Origin: Streptomonospora nanhaiensis
GTDB lineage: Bacteria > Actinomycetota > Actinomycetes > Streptosporangiales > Streptosporangiaceae
NCBI RefSeq assembly: GCF_026642255.1
Contig: NZ_CP113264.1
Location: forward strand, 2,976,001-3,040,000
Direction of reading: 5' to 3'
DNA length: 64,000 nucleotides
Program-made: the position numbers and the translations under genes
Notes under the pieces: model-generated
Databases searched by the model: none
What the model was told of the DNA's origin: nothing
Seen by the model: the letters and a program-made list of their open reading frames with translations, nothing else
In this document: positions 25,463 to 33,634 of the stretch, piece after piece
Numbering within the stretch: position 1 is the stretch's first letter
Layout of the letters: the number at the start of each line of letters is the position of its first letter

Positions 25463-26331
25463 GCGGCGCGGCGCGCGACCCGGGCGCGGCGCCTCCCCTC
25501 ACGCTCCTGTACGTGCCCGCCGACCGGCCGGACCGGGTGGCCAAGGCGCTCGGCTCCGCTGCGGACGTGGTGCTGGTCGACCTGGAGGACGCGGTCGCCC
25601 CCTCCCGCAAGGACGGGGCGCGGCGCGACGCCGTGCGGCTGCTCGCCTCCGCGGACCGCCCCGTCCAGGTCCGGGTCAACCACCGCTCCACGCCGTGGCA
25701 CGACGCCGACGTCGCCGCGCTCGCCGGACTGCCCGCCGGCGTCGGGGCCCGCGTGCCCAAGGCCGAGTCGGCCGACGGGGTGCGGGCGCTCGCCGACGCC
25801 CTGCCCGGCCGCGCGCTGCACCTGCTCGTGGAGTCCGCGCTCGGGGTCGAGCGCGCCTTCGACCTCGCCTCGGCCTCGCCCGCGGTGGCGTCGATCTGCC
25901 TCGGCGAGGCGGACCTGCGCTCGGACCTGCGGGTGGACGGGGAGGAGGGCCTGGCCTGGGCGCGCGCCCGCGTCGTGAACGCGGCCAGGGCGGCCGGGCT
26001 GCCCCCGCCCGCGATGTCGGCGTACACGCGCGTGCGCGACCCCGAGGGCCTCGCCGCCTCCTGCCGCGCCGGGCGCGCGCTCGGCTTCTGCGGCCGCACC
26101 GCGATCCACCCGGCCCAGCTCGACACGATCCGGGCCGCGTTCCTGCCCTCGCCGGACGAGGTGGAGCGGGCGCGCACGGTCCTGGACCGCGTCGCCGGGG
26201 CCGCCGACGCGGGGACGGGGGTGGTCGTCCTGGCCGACGGGACCTTCCTCGACGCCGCCATGGTCGAGCGTGCGCGCGCGGTGCTGGCCCTGGCGGGTCG
26301 CGGGGACGCGCCGCACGCCCCGGTGCGCTGA
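25459..26331 (+). CDS. CitE/HpcH-family C-C lyase (cluster B)
   Basis: A 290-residue TIM-barrel lyase of the citrate lyase beta / malyl-CoA lyase family. It shows LLYVPADRPDRVAKAL, VVLVDLEDAVAPSRKDGAR with the first acidic Mg ligand region, VRVNHRSTPW, VPKAESADGV, LLVESALGVERAFDLA and GFCGRTAIHPAQLDTIRAAF. These enzymes cleave a (hydroxyacyl)-CoA to acetyl-CoA and an oxo acid, and fit directly after the CoA transferase. GTG 25459 overlaps the transferase stop and is preceded by GGGGAGG. It is the last gene of the operon; a small GC hairpin (CCCCCTGACGGGGG) lies near 26357. Confidence 0.9.
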   Translation: MSGAARDPGAAPPLTLLYVPADRPDRVAKALGSAADVVLVDLEDAVAPSRKDGARRDAVRLLASADRPVQVRVNHRSTPWHDADVAALAGLPAGVGARVPKAESADGVRALADALPGRALHLLVESALGVERAFDLASASPAVASICLGEADLRSDLRVDGEEGLAWARARVVNAARAAGLPPPAMSAYTRVRDPEGLAASCRAGRALGFCGRTAIHPAQLDTIRAAFLPSPDEVERARTVLDRVAGAADAGTGVVVLADGTFLDAAMVERARAVLALAGRGDAPHAPVR

Positions 26332-26922
26332 CGCCCCGGCCGGGTCGGACTCCGCCCCCTGACGGGGGACCGGTTCGGACGGTCGCGTCGCCCGTGGATT
26401 CCAGCCCCGCCGCGAAGTGGGCACGCACCGCGTATGCAAGCGACCAACAGGACCTTCATCGAACGGAAGAGACCGAGCCCGAAAAGGTGTCGGCGAACAC
26501 CGGATCAACGCCGCTTCCGGATTTCGGCCTCCGATCCCTTCGGGGCGGTGGAAACGTGGAAGCCGGTTCCAACGAGCCCTTGCCCCTTTCCCGGCTCGGG
26601 CTCGGTCATGGGCGTTGGACCGCGAGTGTGAGACAGGTGTGCTGTCGCCGGGTAGGCAGATCGCCAGTCGGTTCGACCGCAAGGACCGCTGGGGGAGGCT
26701 GGTGAAGGAACGCGGCCTTCGGCTGCGGAGACAGAGGACCGGGCATGCGTCTCATGTGCTCGTCGAGCGTCTCTCATCGCCGGCCAAGATCGGCATCGGA
26801 TTCGGCGCGCGTAGACGTCCGATGATGCGATTACTCTGGTCGTACCGCTGACAAGATCGACTTCGATGCTTCCCTGGGACGAACGTAACCATCGGATTAG
26901 TACTGCAACGACAGTTTGCGAT
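26332..26922. other. Intergenic region at left edge of accessory island
   Basis: About 590 bp with visibly lower GC than the preceding operon. Open frames exist (for instance 26417-26851 on the plus strand), but their translations are rich in Arg, Pro and Ser with no family resemblance. No promoter or tRNA was recognised. It marks the switch from host-like to accessory sequence, and the left end of the IS701-like remnant probably lies within it. Confidence 0.5.
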
Positions 26923-26963
26923 GTGGTGGCCACAAACGGTAGGTATTCGTGTGTGGCCACCAC
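26923..26963 (+). promoter_or_regulatory. Hairpin occluding the IS701-like transposase start
   Basis: GTGGTGGCCAC (26923-26933) and GTGGCCACCAC (26953-26963) are perfect 11-bp inverted repeats with a 19-bp loop. The second arm begins with the GTG that most likely starts the transposase (VATTDLGTWF). A transcript entering from outside the element would fold the start codon into the stem, a plausible way to limit transposase synthesis. It could also be a transposase binding site. Confidence 0.5.
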
Positions 26964-27333
26964 TGATCTCGGGACCTGGTTTCGGTCGTTCTCCGAGTTC
27001 ACCGCGTCCTTCGCGCACCGCTTCCCCCGTATCGAACTCCGCCGCCAAGCCACCTCCTACCTGCGCGGACTCCTCAGCGAACTCGAGCGCAAGAACGGGT
27101 GGACCCTGGCCGAGATGACCGGCGAGCACGGCCCCCAGCGCTTGCAGCGCCTGCTGAACTTCTACGCCTGGGACACCGCCGGTGCGCGCGACGATGTCCG
27201 CGATCTGGTGGTGCAGGCCCTGGGCGACCCCGACCACGGTGTGCTGGTCCTGGACGACACCGGGTTCCTCAAGAAAGGCACGAAGTCGGCCGGGGCGGCC
27301 CGCCAGTACTAGGGCACCGCCGGGCGGATCGAG
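26953..27333 (+). pseudogene. IS701-family transposase, 5' fragment
   Basis: The translation VATTDLGTWFRSFSEFTASF, then HRFPRIELRRQATSYLRGLL and LVLDDTGFLKKGTKSAGAAR, is the N-terminal third of an IS701-family DDE transposase, including the first catalytic Asp in VLDDTGF. After ARQY there is a TAG stop at 27310, and the reading continues as GTAGRIE before the similarity ends abruptly at the left end of an IS3-family element. The remainder was not found beyond that element. The gene is therefore dead by nonsense mutation, insertion and loss. Confidence 0.85.
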
Positions 27334-27405
27334 ATGGTGTGTCCTGCGTTTTTCGGAGTCGGTTTTCTGGATCCTGGGACCACGTGACCCTTGAAGGAGG
27401 GCATC

Positions 27406-27711
27406 GTGGGACGTCGTGGATACCCCGCCGAGTTCCGCCGCAAGGTCCTGGACCTGGTCCAGGCCGGACGCAGCGTCGCGGACGTGGCACACGATCTGGA
27501 CCTCAGCACCGAGACGGTCTATGCCTGGCGGCGCCAGGACCGCATCGACCAAGGCCTGGCCCCGGGCCTGACCAGCACCGAGAAGACCGAGCTGGCCGCG
27601 GCCAACAAGCGCATCGCCGAACTGGAGACCGAACTGGCCATCCACCGCCGGGCCAGTGAGCTGCTGGGGAAGGTGGTGCCCCCAAAAGACGGTTCGAGGC
27701 GATCGCGGTGA
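27406..27711 (+). CDS. IS3-family transposase OrfA
   Basis: A 101-residue DNA-binding subunit. The helix-turn-helix RRGYPAEFRRKVLDLVQAGR and SVADVAHDLDLSTETVYAWRR is followed by a leucine-zipper-like coiled coil (TELAAANKRIAELETELAIH) and the RASELLGK motif shared by IS3 OrfA proteins. GTG 27406 follows AAGGAGG. Its TGA overlaps the OrfB start as GTGA, so coupling by reinitiation rather than a classical -1 frameshift seems likely. Confidence 0.92.
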   Translation: MGRRGYPAEFRRKVLDLVQAGRSVADVAHDLDLSTETVYAWRRQDRIDQGLAPGLTSTEKTELAAANKRIAELETELAIHRRASELLGKVVPPKDGSRRSR

Positions 27712-28553
27712 CGGCCACCGAGGGACATCCGGTCCAGGTCGCCGTCCGGGTCCTGGGGGTGTCCGAGTCGGGGTTCTACGCCTGGCGCGACCGCGGCCCT
27801 TCGGCCCGCTCGGTCCGGCATGTGCTGCTCACCGACGCCATCCGCCAGATCCACGCCGCATCCAATGGCGTCTACGGGGTGCGGCGTGTGCACGCCGAAC
27901 CCACCTTGGGCCGTGGACTACGCGTCTGGCATGGGACGGTGGCGATGCTGATGTCCCGGGCCGGCGTCAAGGGAATCGCCGGCCGCCCGAAGTGGCGGCG
28001 TGCGCGTCCGGACCTGGTCTCTTCCGACCTGGTGGATCGCCGGTTCGCCCGCCAGGGCCTGGATCAGCTGTGGGTCACCGATATCACCGAGCATCCCACC
28101 CGGGAGGGCAAGGTGTACTGCGCGGTGGTGCTGGAGGTGTGCTCGCGGCGTGTGGTCGGGTGGGCGATCGATTCCTCGCCTACGGCGGCGTTGACCACGA
28201 ACGCGCTCGGGATGGCCATCGACAACCGTGAACCACACCCGGGGACGGTGATTCACTCCGATCATGGCGTGCAGTTCGGGTCGTGGGCCTTCACGCGTCG
28301 GGCCAAGGAGTCCGGGCTGGTGCCCTCGATGGGATCGATCGGGGACTGCTACGACAATGCCGTCATCGAGTCGTTCTGGTCGCGTATGCAGGTCGAGTTG
28401 CTGGATCGGCGCAGGTGGCGGACCCGCATGGAGTTGGCCAACGCGATCTTCGAGTATCTGGAGATCTTCCACAACCGGCAACGGCGGCATTCGGCGATCG
28501 GCTGGCTGACACCCGTAGAGTTCGAGAAGAGACTACCGAGCACCGTGGCCTGA
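27708..28553 (+). CDS. IS3-family transposase OrfB (DDE integrase core)
   Basis: A 281-residue catalytic subunit with an HTH_21-like N-terminus (ASNGVYGVRRVHAE) and an rve-type core. The DDE triad is visible as QLWVTDITEHP, VIHSDHGVQFGS and DNAVIESFWSRMQ. The C-terminal IFEYLEIFHNRQRRHSAIGW box ends the domain as usual. The frame is uninterrupted and of normal length, so the enzyme is probably active. It inserts the element together with OrfA. Confidence 0.95.
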   Translation: MTATEGHPVQVAVRVLGVSESGFYAWRDRGPSARSVRHVLLTDAIRQIHAASNGVYGVRRVHAEPTLGRGLRVWHGTVAMLMSRAGVKGIAGRPKWRRARPDLVSSDLVDRRFARQGLDQLWVTDITEHPTREGKVYCAVVLEVCSRRVVGWAIDSSPTAALTTNALGMAIDNREPHPGTVIHSDHGVQFGSWAFTRRAKESGLVPSMGSIGDCYDNAVIESFWSRMQVELLDRRRWRTRMELANAIFEYLEIFHNRQRRHSAIGWLTPVEFEKRLPSTVA

Positions 28554-28574
28554 GAATTCGAAAACACTGCTCCA

Positions 28575-28898
28575 CCGAAGCCGGTACATGCCAGAGCCTC
28601 CATCACACCCGGCACGAGACAGGGCTGCTGATTGCGTCGATCGACCGGCTGCGGGCGCTTTCCGCTCCAACCTGATCGGCTCTGTCCTGCACCGATGAAG
28701 GTGAGGAACCATTTTCCGGGATCTTTGGATTCCGGCGCTGACCCGAGCAAACCAGGACATTGCCATGCTCGCGCCAGGGTTGTTACCATCCGGTCAGCTC
28801 AGAACACCCCGGTCTGACCAGTGAGGCGTCATGGAAGATCAAGTCCAAAGGCTTTTGACCAGCGATGATTCCTCATCAGTACATCCTGGAAGTAGCCC
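28575..28898. other. Intergenic debris between two insertion sequences
   Basis: A 324-bp segment between the IS3-family and IS5-family elements. Open frames are short and resemble no family I know. It does not contain the missing remainder of the IS701-like transposase as far as I can read. Nothing else was seen in it. Confidence 0.5.
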
Positions 28899-29744
28899 TT
28901 AGAGCTCATCTCAAAAGTCGTCGCTGTGCTTGGTCAGGTGCTTGTAGCAGATGAGGATGCAGGCGATGCCGAGCATGGCCAGGAAGGTGGAGGCCTTGCG
29001 TTCCCAGCGCACGTTCAGTCTGCGGTAGGAGCCCAGCCAGGCAATGGAGCGCTCGACCTTGTACCGGTGCCTTCCCAGCCGTTGTGAGGACTCGACGCCG
29101 GGGCGGGCGATGCGCACCCCGATGCCGCGTTCGCGCAGCCAGCGGCGCTGACCCCTGGAGTGGTAGGCCTTGTCGCCGTGGAGTTTGGTCGGACGCCGCC
29201 TGCGGGGGCCTCGGCGTGAGCGCACGGCAGGGACGCCCCGGACCAGGGGGTGGAGTGCTTCGATGTCGTTGACGTTGGCCGCGGAGACCGCGCAGGTCAA
29301 CGGGAGACCCTGGTTGTCGCACAGCAGGTGGAGCTTGGAGCCGGGTTTGCCCCTATCGGTGGGGTTTGGCCCCGTGTTCTCTCCCTCTCTTGGCGCGGAT
29401 CGACTGAGAGTCAACGGTGGCGCGGGACCAGTCCAGCAGGGCCCTTCTGCCCAGTTCGTCCAGAACAGCTCGGTGGATCGTGGGCCATACGCCCGCTTCG
29501 GTCCAGGTCTGGAACCAGCGGTGGGCGGTAGCGCGGGTGACGCCGAACAGGCCGTCGGCCTTCTCCCAGGAACAGCACGGTGGTCATGACCGCTCTCTGG
29601 TCGGCGCGGGGGCGGCCGGTCTTCGGGGCCGGCGGCAGCAGGGGTTGGACGATCTCCCAGAGCCCGTCAGGCAACACATCGCTCACAGCACGTGATCATG
29701 CCAGGCTCAGAGCCACCTCGCAGGACTTTCGAGATGAGCTCTTA
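28899..29744 (-). mobile_element. Decayed IS5-family element with TTA target duplication
   Basis: Terminal inverted repeats are GAGCTCATCTCAAAAGTC at 28902-28919 and its near-complement GACTTTCGAGATGAGCTC at 29724-29741, so the element is 840 bp. It is bracketed by TTA on both sides (28899-28901 and 29742-29744), the 3-bp TNA duplication expected of the IS427/ISL2-type branch. Its single transposase gene, on the minus strand, is broken. The well-preserved ends may still be recognised by a related transposase in trans. Confidence 0.85.
28911..29686 (-). pseudogene. IS5-family transposase, two frameshifts and a deletion
   Basis: Three frames are needed to read it. The N-terminus MSDVLPDGLWEIVQPLLPPA is in one frame, GVTRATAHRWFQTWTEAGVW through LLDWSRATVDSQSIRAK in a second, and GENTGPNPTDRGKPGSKLHL through the C-terminal RSIAWLGSYRRLNVRWE in a third. 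The segment between the first two, normally about a dozen residues around a Cys-Ala-Trp-Arg motif, is missing. The second shift lies in a purine run near 29390. IS427-type elements can use programmed shifting, but the internal deletion shows this copy is defective. Confidence 0.85.
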
Positions 29745-29825
29745 AGGCAGGACTCGACTATGGTTGGTATCCGCTACTGATCCCTCGCTGTGGAGCCGTC
29801 CACGGGTATCGATAAGCTCTTTGTG

Positions 29826-31433
29826 ATGCATACACATGAAAAACATATCCGGGATTACCTGGCAGTTCATCTCGACTTGATCGAAGAGGGCCTCCGTCTG
29901 GAGAAGGTCGAGTACTACCTACCCAACTCCACTGGCGCCCGAGGATTCATCGACATCCTTGCTAGGGACCACCACAAGATATGGGTGGTCATCGAACTGA
30001 AACGCTCCAGGGACAGCGCCAGGCAGGCGTTGAACGAGGTCACCAAATACACCGAACTCCTGCGTCGTGAAAAGTCTGTGCGCAAGGACCGAATCCGAAG
30101 CATTATCGTCTCTAGCGACTGGCATGACCTCCTGACCCCGGTGAGTAACTTGGCCAGAGACTGGGGACACGACCTACGGGGCAAGAAGATCACTACCGGC
30201 CCGAACGGAAGCGTGCTTTCGTGTGAGACTGTGCAACTCCTGCCTGAACCCTTCGAGCATCACCCCACGCAGGTCCACATGGTCTGTTTCTACGAAACCC
30301 CCGAGGGTCGCGACCGTGGCTGGGAGCGCATCGTAGAGCTGGCCGAGGAAGCGCAGGCACAGAACCTGGTCGGTTTCGATTTTGATCGGGTGGCCGAACA
30401 CGATCGTGTCGTCGGAAACCACGCCCTCTACTATGCGATCGGCAGGATCAACCCTGACCTGGCCGAGCTTCAGGCTGGCCTGGACGTCGTCCCGGACGAA
30501 GGTGACGAGGATAATCCTTATTACGAGGTTCCGGCGAGTTATCACGACTGTGTGGCTGAGTATCGTGCCTCACACCACATCAACAACGGCGGAAGCCTGG
30601 CAGTCACGATTGAAATCGGACAACCCGATAAGTTCTCTGCACTCTTGGAGGACCCGCTTTGGGAGATGGGAGACGTACGCCGTACTGGTGCCTATGCTGC
30701 CTCGGATGCCCTAACAGATCGCGACCTTTACGACGCGGTGGCGGGACGAGATGGCCAAGCCCAAGTCCTCTTCCGAGGCTCAGCCGACCCACGAGTCCGT
30801 CCGCGCTGGGCGACCTTCACCAAGGAAGCGTCTGAGCCCCTGGCCGGGAACGAGGACTGGTCCGCCTTGATGCGTGCATGGTTCGCCGAGATCTCGGCGG
30901 ACTCCGATCTCACGGACGTGCGCGTTTCGATTTACAACCCCTGTGATCTGCTGCAGACATTCTTCTGGGGATTGCTTGACCCAGAACGCCCCTTCGAGCT
31001 ATATACGCCGAGCATATCGGCGCTGGCCTGGGACTCCAGTCGTCTACGTCGGATAACCCTGGGTGCCCTGGCCTGGGACGGCCAATACCGTCCGGACCTG
31101 ATGAAGCGCATCGAAATGGTCTTCTCTGATGCGCACCACTACGCCGTCTACCACCACTACGGTGAAGTGTGGCGGCACGACCCCCTGCTGCTGGAACTCC
31201 TGGGCCTGCGCTATGTTCTGGTTGATATGGAGCTCGGTGCCGCCGCTCCCCGAGTAAGCCGGCTGCAGCTCTTTGAGGATGATCATCTACAACAGGTCTT
31301 GGGGCCTCCGTGTGAATCTCCTTATGTGCGTCCTGATGGCAAGCTTTTCTTGCTCACCGATTTCGTGTCTGCCCACCGGAACGAGATGCACGCGTTCATT
31401 GGCGAGTATCTGAAGGTGATTCAGCCCTTCTGA
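29826..31433 (+). CDS. PD-(D/E)XK nuclease-domain protein, NucS-like N-terminus
   Basis: A protein of about 535 residues with lower GC than the surrounding host genes. The N-terminal 130 residues match the NucS/DUF91 type of PD-(D/E)XK nuclease: MHTHEKHIRDYLAVHLDLIE, then GARGFIDILARD carrying the catalytic Asp, then VVIELKRSRDSARQAL carrying the E-x-K pair, then EVTKYTELLRRE. The remaining 400 residues match nothing I know. ATG 29826 is preferred by similarity; GTG 29790 or 29823 are alternatives, and none has a clear ribosome site. It lies directly between a dead IS element and a restriction operon, so a role in DNA defence is likely but inferred. Confidence 0.7.
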   Translation: MHTHEKHIRDYLAVHLDLIEEGLRLEKVEYYLPNSTGARGFIDILARDHHKIWVVIELKRSRDSARQALNEVTKYTELLRREKSVRKDRIRSIIVSSDWHDLLTPVSNLARDWGHDLRGKKITTGPNGSVLSCETVQLLPEPFEHHPTQVHMVCFYETPEGRDRGWERIVELAEEAQAQNLVGFDFDRVAEHDRVVGNHALYYAIGRINPDLAELQAGLDVVPDEGDEDNPYYEVPASYHDCVAEYRASHHINNGGSLAVTIEIGQPDKFSALLEDPLWEMGDVRRTGAYAASDALTDRDLYDAVAGRDGQAQVLFRGSADPRVRPRWATFTKEASEPLAGNEDWSALMRAWFAEISADSDLTDVRVSIYNPCDLLQTFFWGLLDPERPFELYTPSISALAWDSSRLRRITLGALAWDGQYRPDLMKRIEMVFSDAHHYAVYHHYGEVWRHDPLLLELLGLRYVLVDMELGAAAPRVSRLQLFEDDHLQQVLGPPCESPYVRPDGKLFLLTDFVSAHRNEMHAFIGEYLKVIQPF

Positions 31434-31553
31434 TGGAGACTGTCTCGTACTGAGGTTGGTGGAGGCTGCAGTGTATTTCGGGATCGCCTCCCGTTGTTCA
31501 TCCTTCTCCGAACACAGCTTTCCGGGATGAGAATGGGGCCGGAAGTGGTGGTC

Positions 31554-31844
31554 ATGAGTTCTGGTTCGGTGTTCAAGCGGTGCGGGTGCCGGGTGGGTCG
31601 TACCTTGAGGAGGCTCAGGAGCGGATGTCCGCGGTTGCGGTCGCGCGGTCACGGGATCTGGTACTTCTCGCTCGAGGCGGATCAGAGCCTTGGTAGTCGG
31701 TCCCGGGTGTGTCGGAGGTCGGTGTCCGCGGGGTCGTTCTCCTCGATCCGCGTGACTTCGTGCTCCTGCCCGGACCTCCTCTCGGCGCTGGGTGGTGTGT
31801 CAGCTTTTCTGGCGCGTGACACCCAGCGAATGGGAGCTTGTTAG
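31554..31844 (+). pseudogene. Tyrosine-type integrase, decayed N-terminal fragment
   Basis: The translation SGSVFKRCGCR, followed by SGCPRLRSRGHGIWYFSLEA, is the Cys-containing N-terminal motif found at the start of many actinomycete phage and AICE integrases (FKRCGC, CPxLR, HGxWYF). After about 45 residues the similarity fades, and the frame closes at 31844 without an arm-binding or catalytic domain. The ATG at 31554 has GGAAG upstream. It indicates that the island once carried an integrative element. The rest of 31434-31900 has no gene I can support. Confidence 0.65.
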
Positions 31845-31900
31845 CGCCGTCAACTGAATGTAACTTGGCGATCAGAATGCTACTCGTGTACGTTCGAGCC

Positions 31901-33634
31901 ATGGGCAGAGGAAACGAGGTATCCGATGCCATGGTGACCGCTGCGGAGATCGCACGGTTAGCAGGCGTGACGCGCGCTGCGGTGTCCAACTGGCGCAGGC
32001 GCCGCTCGGACTTTCCCGCACCCGTCGGCGGCACCTCGGCGAGTCCCCTGTTCTCGCTCGCCGAGGTACAGCAATGGCTGGAAGGGCAGCGCGAAGGGCG
32101 AGAGGTCAGTGGGGAGGTCCGGCTCTGGCAGGCACTGCGCGGCACCTACGGCGAGGAAATGGTCAAGGCGCTGGCTGCTGTAGGAGAACATCTCCGAGGG
32201 GATGTGGACGAGCTGACCGACCAGACCGCCCGCGAGGCGGTGGACGGGCTGATCGCCGACCGAATGCCCACCGAGGTCATGGAGGGCCTGGTCGCCCGGT
32301 TGCTGGAGTCCACCGCACGCGCCGCGTTGGACGGGGCCTCGACATTGCGGCTGGCTTGCGCTGTCCGAGAGTTCGCCGGTGAGACCTCTGGGACCGTCTT
32401 CGACCCGGCGTGTGGCATCGGCTCCCTTCTTGTTGCAGTGGGCGGTGGTGCGGTTAGTAGCAGGCTGGGGCAAGACACTCACATAGAAGCGACGCGCGTG
32501 GCCCGGGTACGCGCGGCCCTGGCCGCCACCGGGGCGACGGCACCGGTTCAGATCGTGGCGGCCGACTCATTGCGGGCCAACGCGTTCCCCGATCTCCGCG
32601 CGGACGTGGTCGTGTGCGAGCCACCAACCACCGTGGCTGACTGGGGTCGCGAGCAGTTGCTCGTCGATCCGCGTTGGGAGATGGGTGTGCCCTCGCGAGG
32701 GGAGAGCGAACTCGCCTGGCTTCAGCATTGCTACCACCACACTGCACCCGGCGGGCGCGCCGTGGTGGTTCTGCCGGCATCGGTCGCCCATCGCCGCTCT
32801 GGTCGCAGAATTCGGGCGGAGTTGGTGCGCCGCGGCTGTGTCGCCGCAGTGGTGGCTCTACCGCCGGGCCTCGCCGCCAGCCACGCACTTCCGCTACACC
32901 TGTGGCTGCTGAGCCGTCCCTCTGGCCCCGGGCAGGCAGCGGGGACCGTACGCATGGTGGATCTCAGCACCAACAGCCCGGACGGACCGTGGGAACCTCA
33001 GCCGCACCAGGTTGCGGAGGTGCCGCTGATCGATCTGCTGGACAACGAGGTGGATCTCACGCCCAGCCGCTACGTACGTGAGCCGGAACCCGACTACGCG
33101 ATGGAGTACGCCAAGCTGCGCGAGGATCTCGACACTCGCCTGAGCCGTCTGCGGGCGCTACTTCCTGAGCTGCCACCACGTGGCCGGGCCGACGCCCTGG
33201 ACGATGGTGTCCCGATCGCGGTGAGTGACCTGCTGGCCGCCGGCCTGGTCAGCCTGGATGGTGACGAGCTCGTCTCCGCCAGCGACCAGTTGGATCCCGA
33301 CTACGTACGCGGATTCGCCAATAGCGCGGCGAACGCCCGTCGTAGCACGTCCTCCTCGGCTACGTTCCGAGCGGACGTGCAGGCGGCGCGCCTACCCCGC
33401 ATGGACGCTGAGCGACAGCACCGCTACGGCGACGCCTTTCGCTTGTTGGGCGCGTTCGAGCGAGAACTCGCCGAGCTTGCCAGCATGGGCGACCGGGCTG
33501 CGAGGCTCGCCCGTGACGGTCTCACCGAAGGTGCACTCGATCCGTTGCCAGCCTTTGACGGCGCCAACGCTGAACACCAAAGCACGTCGAACGACAGAGA
33601 CGCCGCAGTAGGGCGAGAGGACAGGACGCTTTGA
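31901..33634 (+). CDS. HTH/N6-methylase-like protein with degenerate NPPY motif
   Basis: About 577 residues. It starts with a MerR-like helix-turn-helix (TAAEIARLAGVTRAAVSNWR, RRSDFPAPVGG), then a helical stretch as in HsdM N-termini, then a SAM-binding fold: FDPACGIGSLLVAVG near residue 166 is a good motif I, but the catalytic motif IV, normally (N/D)PPY/F, reads CEPPTT near residue 239. The tail is coiled. Similar proteins occur in Streptomyces. ATG 31901 is chosen, with ATG 31931 possible. It overlaps hsdM by 4 bp (TTGA). A regulatory or specificity-assisting role is more likely than methylation, by inference. Confidence 0.75.
   Translation: MGRGNEVSDAMVTAAEIARLAGVTRAAVSNWRRRRSDFPAPVGGTSASPLFSLAEVQQWLEGQREGREVSGEVRLWQALRGTYGEEMVKALAAVGEHLRGDVDELTDQTAREAVDGLIADRMPTEVMEGLVARLLESTARAALDGASTLRLACAVREFAGETSGTVFDPACGIGSLLVAVGGGAVSSRLGQDTHIEATRVARVRAALAATGATAPVQIVAADSLRANAFPDLRADVVVCEPPTTVADWGREQLLVDPRWEMGVPSRGESELAWLQHCYHHTAPGGRAVVVLPASVAHRRSGRRIRAELVRRGCVAAVVALPPGLAASHALPLHLWLLSRPSGPGQAAGTVRMVDLSTNSPDGPWEPQPHQVAEVPLIDLLDNEVDLTPSRYVREPEPDYAMEYAKLREDLDTRLSRLRALLPELPPRGRADALDDGVPIAVSDLLAAGLVSLDGDELVSASDQLDPDYVRGFANSAANARRSTSSSATFRADVQAARLPRMDAERQHRYGDAFRLLGAFERELAELASMGDRAARLARDGLTEGALDPLPAFDGANAEHQSTSNDRDAAVGREDRTL

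Larger units (their letters stand above)
27335..28574 (+). mobile_element. IS3-family insertion sequence, intact
   Basis: An element of about 1.24 kb with two overlapping transposase genes. Its ends are proposed from imperfect inverted repeats: TGGTGTGTCCTGCGTTTTTC at the left and, read on the other strand, TGGAGCAGTGTTTTCG at the right. It interrupts an IS701-like transposase gene. No clear target duplication could be matched, so flanking sequence may have been deleted after insertion. Both genes are open, so it may still be mobile. Confidence 0.75.

Noticed and set aside
26417..26851. A 144-codon plus-strand frame before the IS701-like remnant
   Set aside because: Arg/Pro/Ser-rich translation, no ribosome site and no recognisable family; probably chance.
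29384..29405. Programmed frameshifting in the IS5-type transposase
   Set aside because: The purine run could permit slippage, but a second shift and an internal deletion upstream show the gene is broken regardless.
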